A stretch of 64,000 nucleotides of DNA from assembly GCF_024372745.1 (NCBI RefSeq), contig NZ_VOTZ01000012.1, forward strand, positions 1 through 64,000, in the 5' to 3' direction. The DNA is from Methanocalculus taiwanensis. Its GTDB lineage: Archaea; Halobacteriota; Methanomicrobia; Methanomicrobiales; Methanocorpusculaceae. The notes below the pieces were generated by a model. It worked only from the letters and a program-made list of their open reading frames with translations, ran no database searches and was not told where the DNA came from. Below are positions 44,376 through 54,300 of the stretch, in pieces. Made by a program: the position numbers and the translations under genes. Within the stretch, counting starts at the first letter, position 1, and every line of letters starts with the position of its first letter.

Positions 44376-45218
44376 ATGGTAGTAAAAGTAGGCATAGCAA
44401 AACTTGGCAATATCGCCTCCGGTGTCATGGCCGAGCTGCTCCTTGACGAGCGTGCAGACCGTGAAGACATGCAGACCTTCATGGCAACCTCCGGTACCAA
44501 ACTTCAGCCCGAAGATATCGACCGCGTCGTCACCAACATGAAGGCATGGGGACCAGACTTCTGTGTCGTCGTCTCACCAAATGGTGTGCTCCCAGGACCA
44601 ACCGGTGCACGTGAGGAGCTTGCAAAGGCAGGTATCCCTGTTGTCGTCATCACCGACGACATCACGACCAAGAAAGAACAGTTTGATGCACTGAAGGCAA
44701 GCAGCTTCGGCTACATCATCATGAAAGCCGATGCAATGATCGGTGCCCGCCGTGAATTCCTCGACCCCGTAGAGATGGCCGACTACAACGGCAACCTCGT
44801 AAAAGTTCTTGCTCTCACCGGCGCATTCACCAAACTCCAGGTGGAGCTTGACAAGGTGATTGACCAGGTGAAGGCAGGCAAGAAGGGTGCAGACCTCGTC
44901 CTCCCGAAGGTTGTTATGACCTCCGACAAGGCAGTTGATGGTGCATTCAACAACCCCTACGCAATGGCAAAGGCACGTGCAGCATATGAGATTGCACAGT
45001 CTGTTGCAGGCGTCAATGTAAAGGGCTGTTTCATGACAAAGGAATGGGAGAAGTACATTCCTATCGTCTGTTCAGCACACGAAATGATGCGCCAGGCAGC
45101 TGTTCTCTGTGACGAGGCACGCGAGCTTGAGAAGGGAGCAGACTGCATAATCAGAAGCCCCCACAAGAAAGACGGCGTCATCGTCACCAAGACAAAGCTG
45201 ATCAGCAAGCCAGAATAA
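44376..45218 (+). CDS. mtd: F420-dependent methylenetetrahydromethanopterin dehydrogenase
   Basis: A 280-aa Mtd. It reduces methenyl- to methylene-tetrahydromethanopterin with reduced F420 in the cytoplasm. [20 protein letters not shown] at the start, then [26 protein letters not shown] and [20 protein letters not shown]. The frame is open upstream, but ATG 44376 has GAGAGGTG at proper distance. Very biased codon use suggests high expression. Divergent from tfx. Confidence 0.98.
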   Translation: MVVKVGIAKLGNIASGVMAELLLDERADREDMQTFMATSGTKLQPEDIDRVVTNMKAWGPDFCVVVSPNGVLPGPTGAREELAKAGIPVVVITDDITTKKEQFDALKASSFGYIIMKADAMIGARREFLDPVEMADYNGNLVKVLALTGAFTKLQVELDKVIDQVKAGKKGADLVLPKVVMTSDKAVDGAFNNPYAMAKARAAYEIAQSVAGVNVKGCFMTKEWEKYIPIVCSAHEMMRQAAVLCDEARELEKGADCIIRSPHKKDGVIVTKTKLISKPE

Positions 45219-45324
45219 ACCCATACTCTTCTTTTTTCCAATCATCTTCAGAATAGCCGTCCCGCAAGCTATAGTGAAGAATAACCCTCGCAGGACTGGC
45301 TGCCCTGAATCTGACAGGGATCAG

Positions 45325-46257
45325 TTATAATCCGGCTTTTATACGGATATCCTCAGGCAGGGTCATAACAACCGGTTCCCTGCATATCCGCTCCATAAAT
45401 GCAGAATCGCTGATAGATTCAGGATTTGGGTTGATTCGTGCGATCAGAGTACAGAACGCGCACATTCCATCCAGGCCGGATGATCCGGTTTTCTGGAAGA
45501 AGACTCCCATATTAAATGCATATGAGCCAAAAGAGCGAAACAGATCGGTAATCCGAACAATGTCACGGCCCAGAGTTTCTGTCAGAGAGAAGAGTTCATT
45601 GATTGTTCTGATCGGCAGGACACCCCGGATCTCACATTCACCAATCGGAACCGGGTTTGCATACCAGAAGATCTCTTCCCCAAAGAGGTGCCGGGGGCCG
45701 CCAGCCTCCTCATCAACAACAACTTCCCAGTAATCACCCGATGCAGTCTTTGCAGATGCCTCAAGATAGAGTCTGCAGAGTGAAGCCGGTTTTTTGTCAG
45801 CCATCCCCTGAAGATGGGGATGCAGGAGGCTTGCACCAGCTGACGGAAGGAAGTTCCAGTGTATCGAGGGGTAGCCGGGGTAATCCTGCAAAGATTGTGC
45901 AGCTCCAAAGAGGGCATCGGAGAGTTGCCTGGAGGTGAAAGATTCGACCATATGTGCCTCTGTTATAACGGTCACTGTATGCCGGTCTGCGAAAGGATAG
46001 AGATTTGGAAATGTGACACTTTCACCTTTTGTTATCCAGCCTCCATTGGAAAAACCACATGTTGATGAAAAGATACGTGATCTGCAGAAAGGGCAATCCT
46101 TCACCTCATATTCGAAAACCGGAGGGAAAGACCCGGTATTAATTCCCCGCGTTCCCCGGAGCGGGCTGATCCGGCAGGAAAGACCTGTTGCAAATTCGGT
46201 CCTGTAGCTTATACGTGAACGGGGCGATTGGATCTCCGTTGTTGAGAAGAGAGACAC
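45325..46257 (-). CDS. GalT-like nucleotidyltransferase (HIT superfamily)
   Basis: A 310-aa protein resembling galactose-1-phosphate uridylyltransferase. The HIT-type active site is LLHPHLQG (about 151-158), with its middle His as the expected nucleotide acceptor. CPFCRSR (about 56-62) and CAFCTL near the C-terminus could bind metal. The true sugar substrate is not certain, since GalT-related enzymes include other nucleotide-sugar transferases and phosphorylases. It lies 80 bp downstream of mer on the same strand. The start appears to be GTG 46257 without a clear ribosome binding site. Confidence 0.8.
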   Translation of the reverse strand: MSLFSTTEIQSPRSRISYRTEFATGLSCRISPLRGTRGINTGSFPPVFEYEVKDCPFCRSRIFSSTCGFSNGGWITKGESVTFPNLYPFADRHTVTVITEAHMVESFTSRQLSDALFGAAQSLQDYPGYPSIHWNFLPSAGASLLHPHLQGMADKKPASLCRLYLEASAKTASGDYWEVVVDEEAGGPRHLFGEEIFWYANPVPIGECEIRGVLPIRTINELFSLTETLGRDIVRITDLFRSFGSYAFNMGVFFQKTGSSGLDGMCAFCTLIARINPNPESISDSAFMERICREPVVMTLPEDIRIKAGL

Positions 46258-46337
46258 GATTAAAGGATAATCAAAAGAAGCTAAAAAGGTTTGGAAAAAA
46301 TTGTGAGAGAGGTATAAATATTCCTGTATCAGGAAGA

Positions 46338-47324
46338 TTATACGACGTACTTGCCGAGGAGCCGGATCGAGTTGACCATGTCGGGTCCCAGCGGGGATCC
46401 AAAGATGATCTGCGTGACACCGGATTTCGTTAAGTCCTCACACTTCTGTTTGACAACGTCCGGAGTACCTGCAATGGTGAATGCATCGATCTCGGCATCG
46501 CCAACAAGCCCGCCAACAGTCTTGAAGTCGAATTTTGCAAGGGCGTCTTTGATCTTTGCAACATTGCCAAGGTCAAGTCCATGGCGCTGAAGCAGTGCAG
46601 GTGGAGAACCTGCTGCGATGAATGCGGCAACAATCTTTGCTGCATTGCGCGCCTTCTTCTCGCTCATGTCAATGGACATTGCGGTGTATGCACCGATGTC
46701 GAATCCCTTCTTGTCGACCTTTTCACAGGCAGCTTTGATGATTGGGATTGCAGCTTCGAAGTCTTTTGGATTTGATGCGTTGATGAGTGCACCGTCACCG
46801 ATTGTGCCCGCAAGTTCAAGAACCTTTGGACCCTGTGCACCGATGTAAATCGGGATGCCCTTCTTGCCGGGGAGCTGGACACCGGTGAGCTTTGCACCAT
46901 CATAGTCAAAGAACTCAAGACCGGTCTTTTTCACTTCAGCTCCCGAACAGAGTGCACGGATCTGGGTGACAGCCTCGCTCAGCCGGGAGACCGGCTTGGC
47001 GGGGTCGATTGCAAGCTTCGGAAGGGTGGACAGATCACCTGGACCAATACCAAGGACTGCGCGTCCATCCGAGATTTCATTTAATGTGCATGCAAAAGAT
47101 GCCATCGCCGCTGGTGTGTCGGTGAAGGCGTTCATGATACCCGGACCCATCTTCAGTTCACTTGTTGCTGCCGCAATCTGCGCAAGAATTGGGTAGCAGT
47201 GTCTGTTGTTGTAGTGGTTGGTAATCCAGGCAAAGTCAATATCTTTCGTCTCTGCAAGTTTGCAGTAGTTTACTACCTGCTTTACAGAGAGGTTTCCAGG
47301 GACGAATTCAATTCCATAGCTCAA
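46338..47324 (-). CDS. mer: F420-dependent methylenetetrahydromethanopterin reductase
   Basis: A 328-aa Mer of the luciferase-like F420 enzyme family. It reduces methylene- to methyl-tetrahydromethanopterin. MSYGIEFVPGNLSVKQVVNY at the start, AWITNHYNNRHCYPILAQIA, GPGIMNAFTDTPAAMASFA and AVLGIGPGDLSTLPKLAI follow. The initiation codon is TTG at 47324: GAGGTGA lies 8 bases upstream, and the nearby ATG is out of frame. The substrate of Mtr is produced here. Confidence 0.97.
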   Translation of the reverse strand: MSYGIEFVPGNLSVKQVVNYCKLAETKDIDFAWITNHYNNRHCYPILAQIAAATSELKMGPGIMNAFTDTPAAMASFACTLNEISDGRAVLGIGPGDLSTLPKLAIDPAKPVSRLSEAVTQIRALCSGAEVKKTGLEFFDYDGAKLTGVQLPGKKGIPIYIGAQGPKVLELAGTIGDGALINASNPKDFEAAIPIIKAACEKVDKKGFDIGAYTAMSIDMSEKKARNAAKIVAAFIAAGSPPALLQRHGLDLGNVAKIKDALAKFDFKTVGGLVGDAEIDAFTIAGTPDVVKQKCEDLTKSGVTQIIFGSPLGPDMVNSIRLLGKYVV

Positions 47325-47360
47325 GGTAAATTCACCTCAGTGAGTTGTTTCACACACATA

Positions 47361-47370
47361 CTTATAATCA
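47361..47370 (-). promoter_or_regulatory. TATA box of mer
   Basis: TGATTATAAG on the minus strand, about 40 nt before the TTG start; predicts a short leader holding GAGGTGA. Confidence 0.5.
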
Positions 47371-47558
47371 TTATCATTTTGCCCTGATACTGCTTCCACA
47401 GCCGGAAAAACCGGTTGCAGAATGGTCAGATATGAGGTTTTGCAAGCCAATGATCTGGTTTAGTGTGAACTGAAAGGCTTTATGCCTTCGGGATAATATC
47501 AAATACCAATAGTATGGGCAGCTGCACCCGGCTGCGCCATCTGAATGGACTCTCTGCT

Positions 47559-49637
47559 ATGAAGGCACTTATCATCGGACTGGGAGGAGCTGGATCACGC
47601 ATCGCCGATATTCTCCACGATCATGACAGGAGAAGCGGTACAAATAGTGTTCTGGCGGTAGCCATAGACACAGATCTCTTTAGCATCAAAGAGCTGAAGC
47701 ATATACCAAATACCCAGCGGATTGTTCTTCCTACTTTCGAGAATACTGATGAAGAGATAGACGGAGATGTTTTAGATGTTGCTGAGATGATCCAGCATAT
47801 CCAGCAATGCAATACCGTCGAGATTGATGCAGTGATCATCTGTTCCGGGCTTGGAGGAAGACATGCTGATGCCATCCCCCTGCTCGTTGAGAGGATCAGG
47901 GACTCTTTTTACGAGCCGGTTATCTGTGTCCTGACGCTCCCCCTACGGGATGAAGGGAAACGGATCTCCGCACGGGCCGCCAACCAGATCGATGCTATTG
48001 AGCCTGTTGTTGACGGCTGCATCATCTTTGATAACGAAACGTGGTACAGAAAGATTGCAACTGAACTACTCAGGCTTGAGCGGACCAAAGAGACCGGAAA
48101 TGCCGACGAGATGGATAATCTGCCAGATGATGGCGCTGACATTGATGACGAACGCCTCACCAGAGCCCCATTGAATCCCCGCGAACGAAATAACCTCCTG
48201 AATGAGCGGATTGCCCGAAGATTCGGGCTTCTGCTCCGTGCCGGGGAATTTGTTGATGGAGGACGGCCGATAGCCGAGGTTGTGCTTGATGCAGGCGAGG
48301 TGATCAACACCATCTCCGGAATGGGCATGGTTGCTATCGGATACTCTACCGAGATGATCCCACGCCAGAAGTTCTCTATTTTTAACAGGCTTAAGAAAGA
48401 TTATTCTGATTTTGAAGAGGGGCATCTGCGTGCTTCCCGTGTCGTGGAACTCGCAAAACGGGCAATCTACCAGGAGATATCAGTTCCATGCGACCTGACA
48501 AGTGCAGGTAAGGCACTCGTTCTGATCGCAGGCCCAAGCGAGGAGCTCTCGATGAAAGGGTTCCAGAATGTCAGGAAATGGATTGATAGAAGCATATCTG
48601 GCCTTGAAATGCGTGCCGGCGATTATCCGGTCCTGAGTACAAAATACGTCGGCGTGATCATCGTGCTCGCCGGTATCAGAAACATTCCCCGGATCAATGA
48701 ACTCAAAGAGATACGGGATATGTACCTTGAAGAGGAGAGGAAGGAGAGGAAGCAGCAAGAGATCCTCATGATAGAACAGGAGGAGTTAATGCGGGAGAAG
48801 GAAGAGATGGAGAGGATCGCCAGAGAGAGAGCTGAACGGGCTGCACTTCTCCAGCAGGATGAGATCTGGGCTGATGATGATGTTCGGTTTATTGAAGATG
48901 ATCTCGCCACAATACCAGCTTCCGCTGAGGCTCACGTTTGGGAAGAGCAGCAATGGCAGGAGAAGAGTGAGAGGCAGGAGAGAGAGACGCCGGATACAAT
49001 GATCCCTGAGGGAGTGATCCTGCCACAGCGGGGGGAGATGAAAGAGGAGAAGAGAATCAACCTCCCGGGAAGGCAGGCAATTGAAGTTGCAGATATATCA
49101 CGGCAGACTACAATCGGTGGACCGGTAAAACCAAGTGATCGGTCGATGGATGCAGGTGCTCTCAGGATGAAGGAGACACCAACTGAACGTGGGCGTTTTG
49201 TGGTTGATCCTTCACAGGAAGCCTTCTCACTCCCATCAATGGTCAGGGCACGTGATGATTCGTTTGAGGCAAAGGCAATCGCCCTGAAGTCCCATTTCTC
49301 ACGGCCAAGCGACAGTGCCATTGAAGGCGGGGGCATAACCATCAGAAGATCCAAAGTGAAGCCGAAGGATGATCTCTTAACGGGCGGGAGCACGATTGGC
49401 ATCCAGGGTAAAGGCAGACCGGATGATTCGGCATATATGGGCAGATCCGGATCTATTCATCTCGATAAACAGCCCGCTCCAAATGACGACATTATCTCCA
49501 GCCAAAGAAGACAGGGCGGCCAGCCTCGCCCAAGAGATGAGGTGGGTAGGAGATCCAGGTTTGTTGTTATCGGCGATACCCCCTCCTCTTCACGGGAGGA
49601 ACCCGAAGAGGATGAGACGGGGATCACCTGGATCTGA
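47559..49637 (+). CDS. Divergent FtsZ/tubulin-like protein with long C-terminal tail
   Basis: A 692-aa protein whose first 390 residues look like a tubulin/FtsZ fold: nucleotide-loop start IIGLGGAGSRIADIL (5-19), AIDTD at 35-39, and IICSGLGGRHADAIPLL (93-109) where FtsZ has GGGTGTG. The glycines are partly lost, so GTP binding or hydrolysis may be altered. A charged coiled coil (about 393-430) and a tail of more than 250 residues without recognisable domain follow. It resembles the non-canonical archaeal FtsZ-like families implicated in membrane remodelling. The start could also be ATG 47514; no ribosome binding site favours either. Confidence 0.72.
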   Translation: MKALIIGLGGAGSRIADILHDHDRRSGTNSVLAVAIDTDLFSIKELKHIPNTQRIVLPTFENTDEEIDGDVLDVAEMIQHIQQCNTVEIDAVIICSGLGGRHADAIPLLVERIRDSFYEPVICVLTLPLRDEGKRISARAANQIDAIEPVVDGCIIFDNETWYRKIATELLRLERTKETGNADEMDNLPDDGADIDDERLTRAPLNPRERNNLLNERIARRFGLLLRAGEFVDGGRPIAEVVLDAGEVINTISGMGMVAIGYSTEMIPRQKFSIFNRLKKDYSDFEEGHLRASRVVELAKRAIYQEISVPCDLTSAGKALVLIAGPSEELSMKGFQNVRKWIDRSISGLEMRAGDYPVLSTKYVGVIIVLAGIRNIPRINELKEIRDMYLEEERKERKQQEILMIEQEELMREKEEMERIARERAERAALLQQDEIWADDDVRFIEDDLATIPASAEAHVWEEQQWQEKSERQERETPDTMIPEGVILPQRGEMKEEKRINLPGRQAIEVADISRQTTIGGPVKPSDRSMDAGALRMKETPTERGRFVVDPSQEAFSLPSMVRARDDSFEAKAIALKSHFSRPSDSAIEGGGITIRRSKVKPKDDLLTGGSTIGIQGKGRPDDSAYMGRSGSIHLDKQPAPNDDIISSQRRQGGQPRPRDEVGRRSRFVVIGDTPSSSREEPEEDETGITWI

Positions 49638-49680
49638 ATAAGAGAGGGATTCCGATTGGAAATTGATATGGGTATTCGGT

Positions 49681-50640
49681 CTAGCCGGAGATGATACGCG
49701 ATATCGGGATTGTTCCGGCGCCGATCTCCGTCTTCATTCTGATACCGCACTCATATGCCCTGCCGATCAGGTTCATTCCGCTATAGATGACAATCGAGGA
49801 CTGATATGGATCTATCGGGACATTCAGGATGCCTGATCCCACCGCAACAGGCAGATGAAAATCATTTTTCCTGAGCTCGCACATGATTTCTTCTGCTTTT
49901 ATTACGGCGGTAGAGGGGATATTCCGTATATTTGCAAGGGCAACACCATCTCCGGATTGGATCAGCCTGCCTATTGAAGCCATCTCCGCAGAGAGGAAGA
50001 GCTGGAGCGGGTCAAGTGTCGTGCCTTTATACCCTATCAGCTGATGGAAGCCCTCGGGCTTATGGTGAATATGGTTGAGACAACCACCATATGCCATCCG
50101 GACGGGTATGCCGTTATGCTGAAAGATCCCGTCCATAGTGATGCTACAGACAGTTATAAAGCCGGTATGCCCTTTTGGAATCCTCGGATCATTCTCGGTC
50201 TCTGCATAGGTTCCAAAGAAGCCGATATCGGCAGATACAACCTCATCAAAGGCCGACCGTACGGCATCAAGCTCCTCGTTTTTCACAAACGAGAGGTTAT
50301 AGGCGACATCGCCTGTGCATGTCACCGGATTTAGTGTGCTCCGGAACGCAAGCCGCTCCAGTTTGGATATGACAAAACCAATCCGATCGCCAACAAGTGC
50401 GCTTTCGCTCTCTGAAATACCGAGATTGGTCAGTACACGTCCACGGTTTCCGATCTTCCTGGTGAAACCGAGTTCATCGAGATGGTGGAGATAATATTGT
50501 ACCGCACGATCGGAGAGGACAAAACCCTGTTCCGCCATCCGTTCTGAGAGGTGTTTTGCACCCATAGGATCACGTGAGTCACGGAGAATTCTCAGAATCT
50601 CAAGGCATTTGCGTTCGGTTCCAGGATCAGTCTCTCGCAT
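49681..50640 (-). CDS. NrpR-like transcriptional regulator
   Basis: A 319-aa protein: an N-terminal winged helix (about 8-75; CLEILRILRDSRDPMGAKHL and LSDRAVQYYLHHLDELGFTR) plus a single DUF128 domain (about 90-319). NrpR represses nitrogen-assimilation genes in Methanococcus and responds to 2-oxoglutarate. The Methanococcus protein has two such domains; in Methanosarcina, NrpRI has one with a helix-turn-helix and NrpRII has two, which this gene resembles in the first form. ATG 50640 overlaps the upstream dUTPase gene by 14 bp. Its targets are not visible in the window. Confidence 0.85.
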   Translation of the reverse strand: MRETDPGTERKCLEILRILRDSRDPMGAKHLSERMAEQGFVLSDRAVQYYLHHLDELGFTRKIGNRGRVLTNLGISESESALVGDRIGFVISKLERLAFRSTLNPVTCTGDVAYNLSFVKNEELDAVRSAFDEVVSADIGFFGTYAETENDPRIPKGHTGFITVCSITMDGIFQHNGIPVRMAYGGCLNHIHHKPEGFHQLIGYKGTTLDPLQLFLSAEMASIGRLIQSGDGVALANIRNIPSTAVIKAEEIMCELRKNDFHLPVAVGSGILNVPIDPYQSSIVIYSGMNLIGRAYECGIRMKTEIGAGTIPISRIISG

Positions 50641-51067
50641 GAACAATACCTCTGCTATCCTGGTAGCGCCCTGAATAGATCTCGCTGCCCCCAATCACTT
50701 CATGGAAGATCATCTGTACAAACCGCGTATTTCCGGGCACAAGTATATCCTCACTTCCCATATTTGTACAACAGATGGTGAGCTGCCCACGGAAGCCGGG
50801 ATCCACATAGCCTGCGCCGAGGAGGAGGCCTTTTCTGCCATATGAGGATCGACCCCTGAGAGTGGCAGCAATATCTGAGGGAAGCTCCACCCACTCAAGA
50901 GTGGGTACGAGCGTGCACTGGCCGCGTATGAGCTGCACCTCCTCTGCCACCCTGAGATCATAGGAGGCGGGCTGGAGGCAGGCATCCTCAAATGGACGGA
51001 TAACGAGGTCTCCCTCCCTGCTATCATCGCCAAGCCTCTTTCGGATCACTCCCGCTGATAACACCAT
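50627..51067 (-). CDS. dUTPase / dCTP deaminase family protein
   Basis: A 146-aa trimeric-type dUTPase fold: RGRSSYGRKGL (71-81) and GAGYVDPGFRGQLTI (84-98) are the conserved nucleotide-binding motifs. At the position of the catalytic Glu of dCTP deaminase there is Cys99, and the protein is shorter than deaminases, so hydrolysis of dUTP rather than deamination of dCTP is the better guess. It would lower dUTP and supply dUMP for the thymidylate synthase found at 61286. Overlaps the NrpR-like gene. Confidence 0.82.
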   Translation of the reverse strand: MVLSAGVIRKRLGDDSREGDLVIRPFEDACLQPASYDLRVAEEVQLIRGQCTLVPTLEWVELPSDIAATLRGRSSYGRKGLLLGAGYVDPGFRGQLTICCTNMGSEDILVPGNTRFVQMIFHEVIGGSEIYSGRYQDSRGIVHARD

Positions 51068-51224
51068 GAGTGATCATATCGTCAGAAGAGATGAAAAAGA
51101 GTGCCAATGTGTTCGGGCTGAATGGCAGTGTTCACATGCTATTGGGAGAGGTTTGGGTGCAACAGGTATTCCATCCTTCCTCATCATCTAAATAGTATTT
51201 ATGCACATGATTATACTACATTCT

Positions 51225-51296
51225 GGATCTATGGGGTAGAGGATATCCTCTTGGGCTTCGAACCCAAGGACCCGGGTTCGATTCCCGGTGGATCCG
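51225..51296 (+). tRNA. tRNA-Glu (anticodon TTC)
   Basis: Acceptor stem GGATCTA/TGGATCC, anticodon stem TTGGG/CCCAA with loop CTTCGAA (anticodon TTC), and T arm CCGGG-TTCGATT-CCCGG. The D arm has three pairs. Discriminator base G; no encoded CCA and no intron. A TATA-like TATTTATG lies about 25 bp upstream (51196-51203). Confidence 0.96.
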
Positions 51297-51324
51297 TGCA
51301 TCACTTCATTCTCATCTGTTTTTC

Positions 51325-54300
51325 TCACTCAATCAGGATATATGCCTGATCTGATTGCATGCCTATTGGGACTGCGATCTCATCGCGGCTCTCGGGAGAA
51401 CCGGGCGCTGATGCCTCCACTTTCACCAGGCAGATACCAGAGAGACCAAAGAGATCTATCAGATAATCCATTGTCTGTGATTCATGTGGACCGGGGGTGG
51501 AATAGACCGCCCCTGCCATCTTCCACTCATAGGGGCCGTTTATTCCGAAACGGTCATAGATCATGGGATCGACGACTGTATACCTGACCTGTTGCGTTGC
51601 GATCCCACTGCCCCCATAAGTTAGTTCCCAGGAGATAGGCAGGATATCGGTCACCGGAGACGGAGCGGTGGACCTGAGATTATTAACCTCAAGGAGATAC
51701 CGATCCAGCCCTATCACTTCAATAGGGGGTATCACACTGATAAGTGTGGTTGGAAGGGTGAGTGTATCTCCTTCGAAGGTAACTGATGCCAGAGGACCGA
51801 AGAGTTCGAATGTCCCATCCTTGATGAGCCGGAGCTGGTACTCTGCTTTCCAGACATCATGAAGGTGAATGGTGCCGATATCAAAGGTGAGGGTATAGGG
51901 GGGCGGATTGATCCCGATCCAGTCATCTGTCTGATCGATACTCTTTGGGTATCCTTCAATCCATACGATATCATCTCCTCCCTGATTATAGTGTGATAGC
52001 CGGGTCATTGGCACGTAATCAAAGAGCTCACCCCCACCCCAGACAGTCATGTTTATCAGGATATTGTCATGCGAGAGCTGGAGGGTGGTATTCACCCCCG
52101 CCTCGGTGATCAGTTCACCTGCAATCTGCGTGTACACTGCTGTTAGTTCCTCTTCATCTCCTGCCCATACATAACTCCCTCCGGTTGCTTCAGAGAGAAG
52201 GGTAATATCCCGAACAACATTTGAGTTCAGGATTTGAGCAAACCCGATGGTGTATACCCTTACCTGTTCCTCAGGGGAACCGCTCATTGCATACACAGAC
52301 ATGTTCTGGTTTGTATCCTGGCTGTCAAGGGAGACTGAGCCGAACCTCCAGTCATTTATAGGATACCGGCGGTACCACCAGCGCTCTGCATCCAATGTAC
52401 CTTTCGAATCAGGGAGAGCGCTATACCACTCATAACCTTCAGAATAGAGAGTTGTGCTATAGCGGGTTGAACGCACCTGGCATTCGCCAGGGCTGAATGA
52501 ATATGACGAGCCGCTCCATGGATATGCCGAGCGCGCTATTCCGTATGTGGTTTCATAACTTCGATCATAGACAGTTTTTTCCGGATCGGTATCAGGAAAT
52601 CCGACACCAGTTGCCAGTGGAGATCCATGGAGGTTCCAGTCCCCATCCCCCATCAGGATCACCGCTTTCACGGCACCGGGTCTGCCTTCTTCTTTCAGGT
52701 GCCGTATTCCTTCATAATAGCCCCTGCGCATGATCGTCGCACCGTTCGCCGTCAGGCCATCGATTGCAGCGTTGACGGTAGCTGGATCATCTGTGAGTGG
52801 CTGATGGATGGTAACAGCAGATGAAAAGGATGCCACAGCCACCCGATCCCGGCCGGATTCGAGATCCATCTGAGAGACGAAATCCTTTGCTGCATTTCTG
52901 GCAGCTGCCATCCGGTTTGGCGATACATCCGTTCCCGTCATGCTGCCCGAGGTGTCGATAACAAGTACCACATCAACAGGATCCGGCTGTAGCGCCCAAC
53001 CGTCGCCAACAATCGTTACAGTCACATTGATCGTTTCATTCACGGCTACCGTTTCCGGCTCGACCATCGTGCTGATACTGAGGAACGGATAGTTCTTCCA
53101 GGTTACGAGAACTGTCTTCTCCTGTCCGGCCCATTCAGCCCCGATGATCGCCGTTCCGGTCGCATTCTGGCTGTATCCGGGATCGTCACGATCCGTTGTG
53201 AACGCGCAGGGTGAAAATCGTACGATAGCAAATCCATTCTCGTTTGTAACCGCTTCTGTTGCATCCAGTGTTGCATTGCTGGTGATGATGTAGTCACCAG
53301 TATCAATTACCCTGATTGAGAAGCTGACATCTTCGCCGGGGACGGGGTTCCCCCTTGCATCAATTACTTTTGCCCTGATATCCGCGGTTATATCGGGATC
53401 GACATCTGCGCTTGGAATCATCTGGGGATTTGCGGTGAGGAGCATCGCCACCGGATCCGTATGGTAGAACTCCAACGTGACCGAATCACTCACCGCTTCG
53501 TTATCAACAGCTGTGCAGGAGATTATCACCTCGCCAACAGTGATGACCGGGCCGTAGCTGATCTGGATCTCACCAAGGGCACTTGTCGAATATTGCTGCG
53601 TACTTGTGCCCGATGGTGATGTTACTGAAAAGAGAATCTGCCTGTTACCAGCGCGGTTCCCATATTCATCATAAAACGTATAGAAGAGGTTTATTCTGGA
53701 TGCGCCATCTGCCGGAGCATACAGGCGCAGATCTGAGGGGTCACGCATGACAGAGTGCGGGATAGCATCTGCGATTGCATTGATTGTAATCCATCGGGAC
53801 GGGATGGCAGAGGGGGAAGGATCGATCAGGATGACATGTTCGGCCGGGAGGGTATCAAGATGGAGGCTTGCATTGACAAAGCCGTCATCACCAACCGGTA
53901 TAGAGAGCGTGGTGCCGGATCCACCATCCAGGTTAAAAAAAGCGCCACCCCCGGCCGATGTGACCGTTAGTGTAATGTATTCCGGAGAAAGTGATAGTGA
54001 CACCTCCTTTTGATCATCAACAATGTTGCCATAGGCATCCCTGAGTGAGAGAGAGATTGGCACAATTGACCCGACAGTTGCTTCTCCGGGATATGCGATA
54101 TGATCGATAGCAGCCGGCTCCCCATGATCTATCCGCTGAATGAAGAGTGCTTCGATAGACTGCATCCCCTCCTCTGCCGTGTACCAGGCCTGGACACGGA
54201 TGGTCGCGTCACCGCTCACGGTGTTTGGGAGGAATCGGACGCTGCCACTACCTTCACCATCAGTTTCAGAAGAGGGGTTTGAGAGTGAGCCGGTTTCGGG

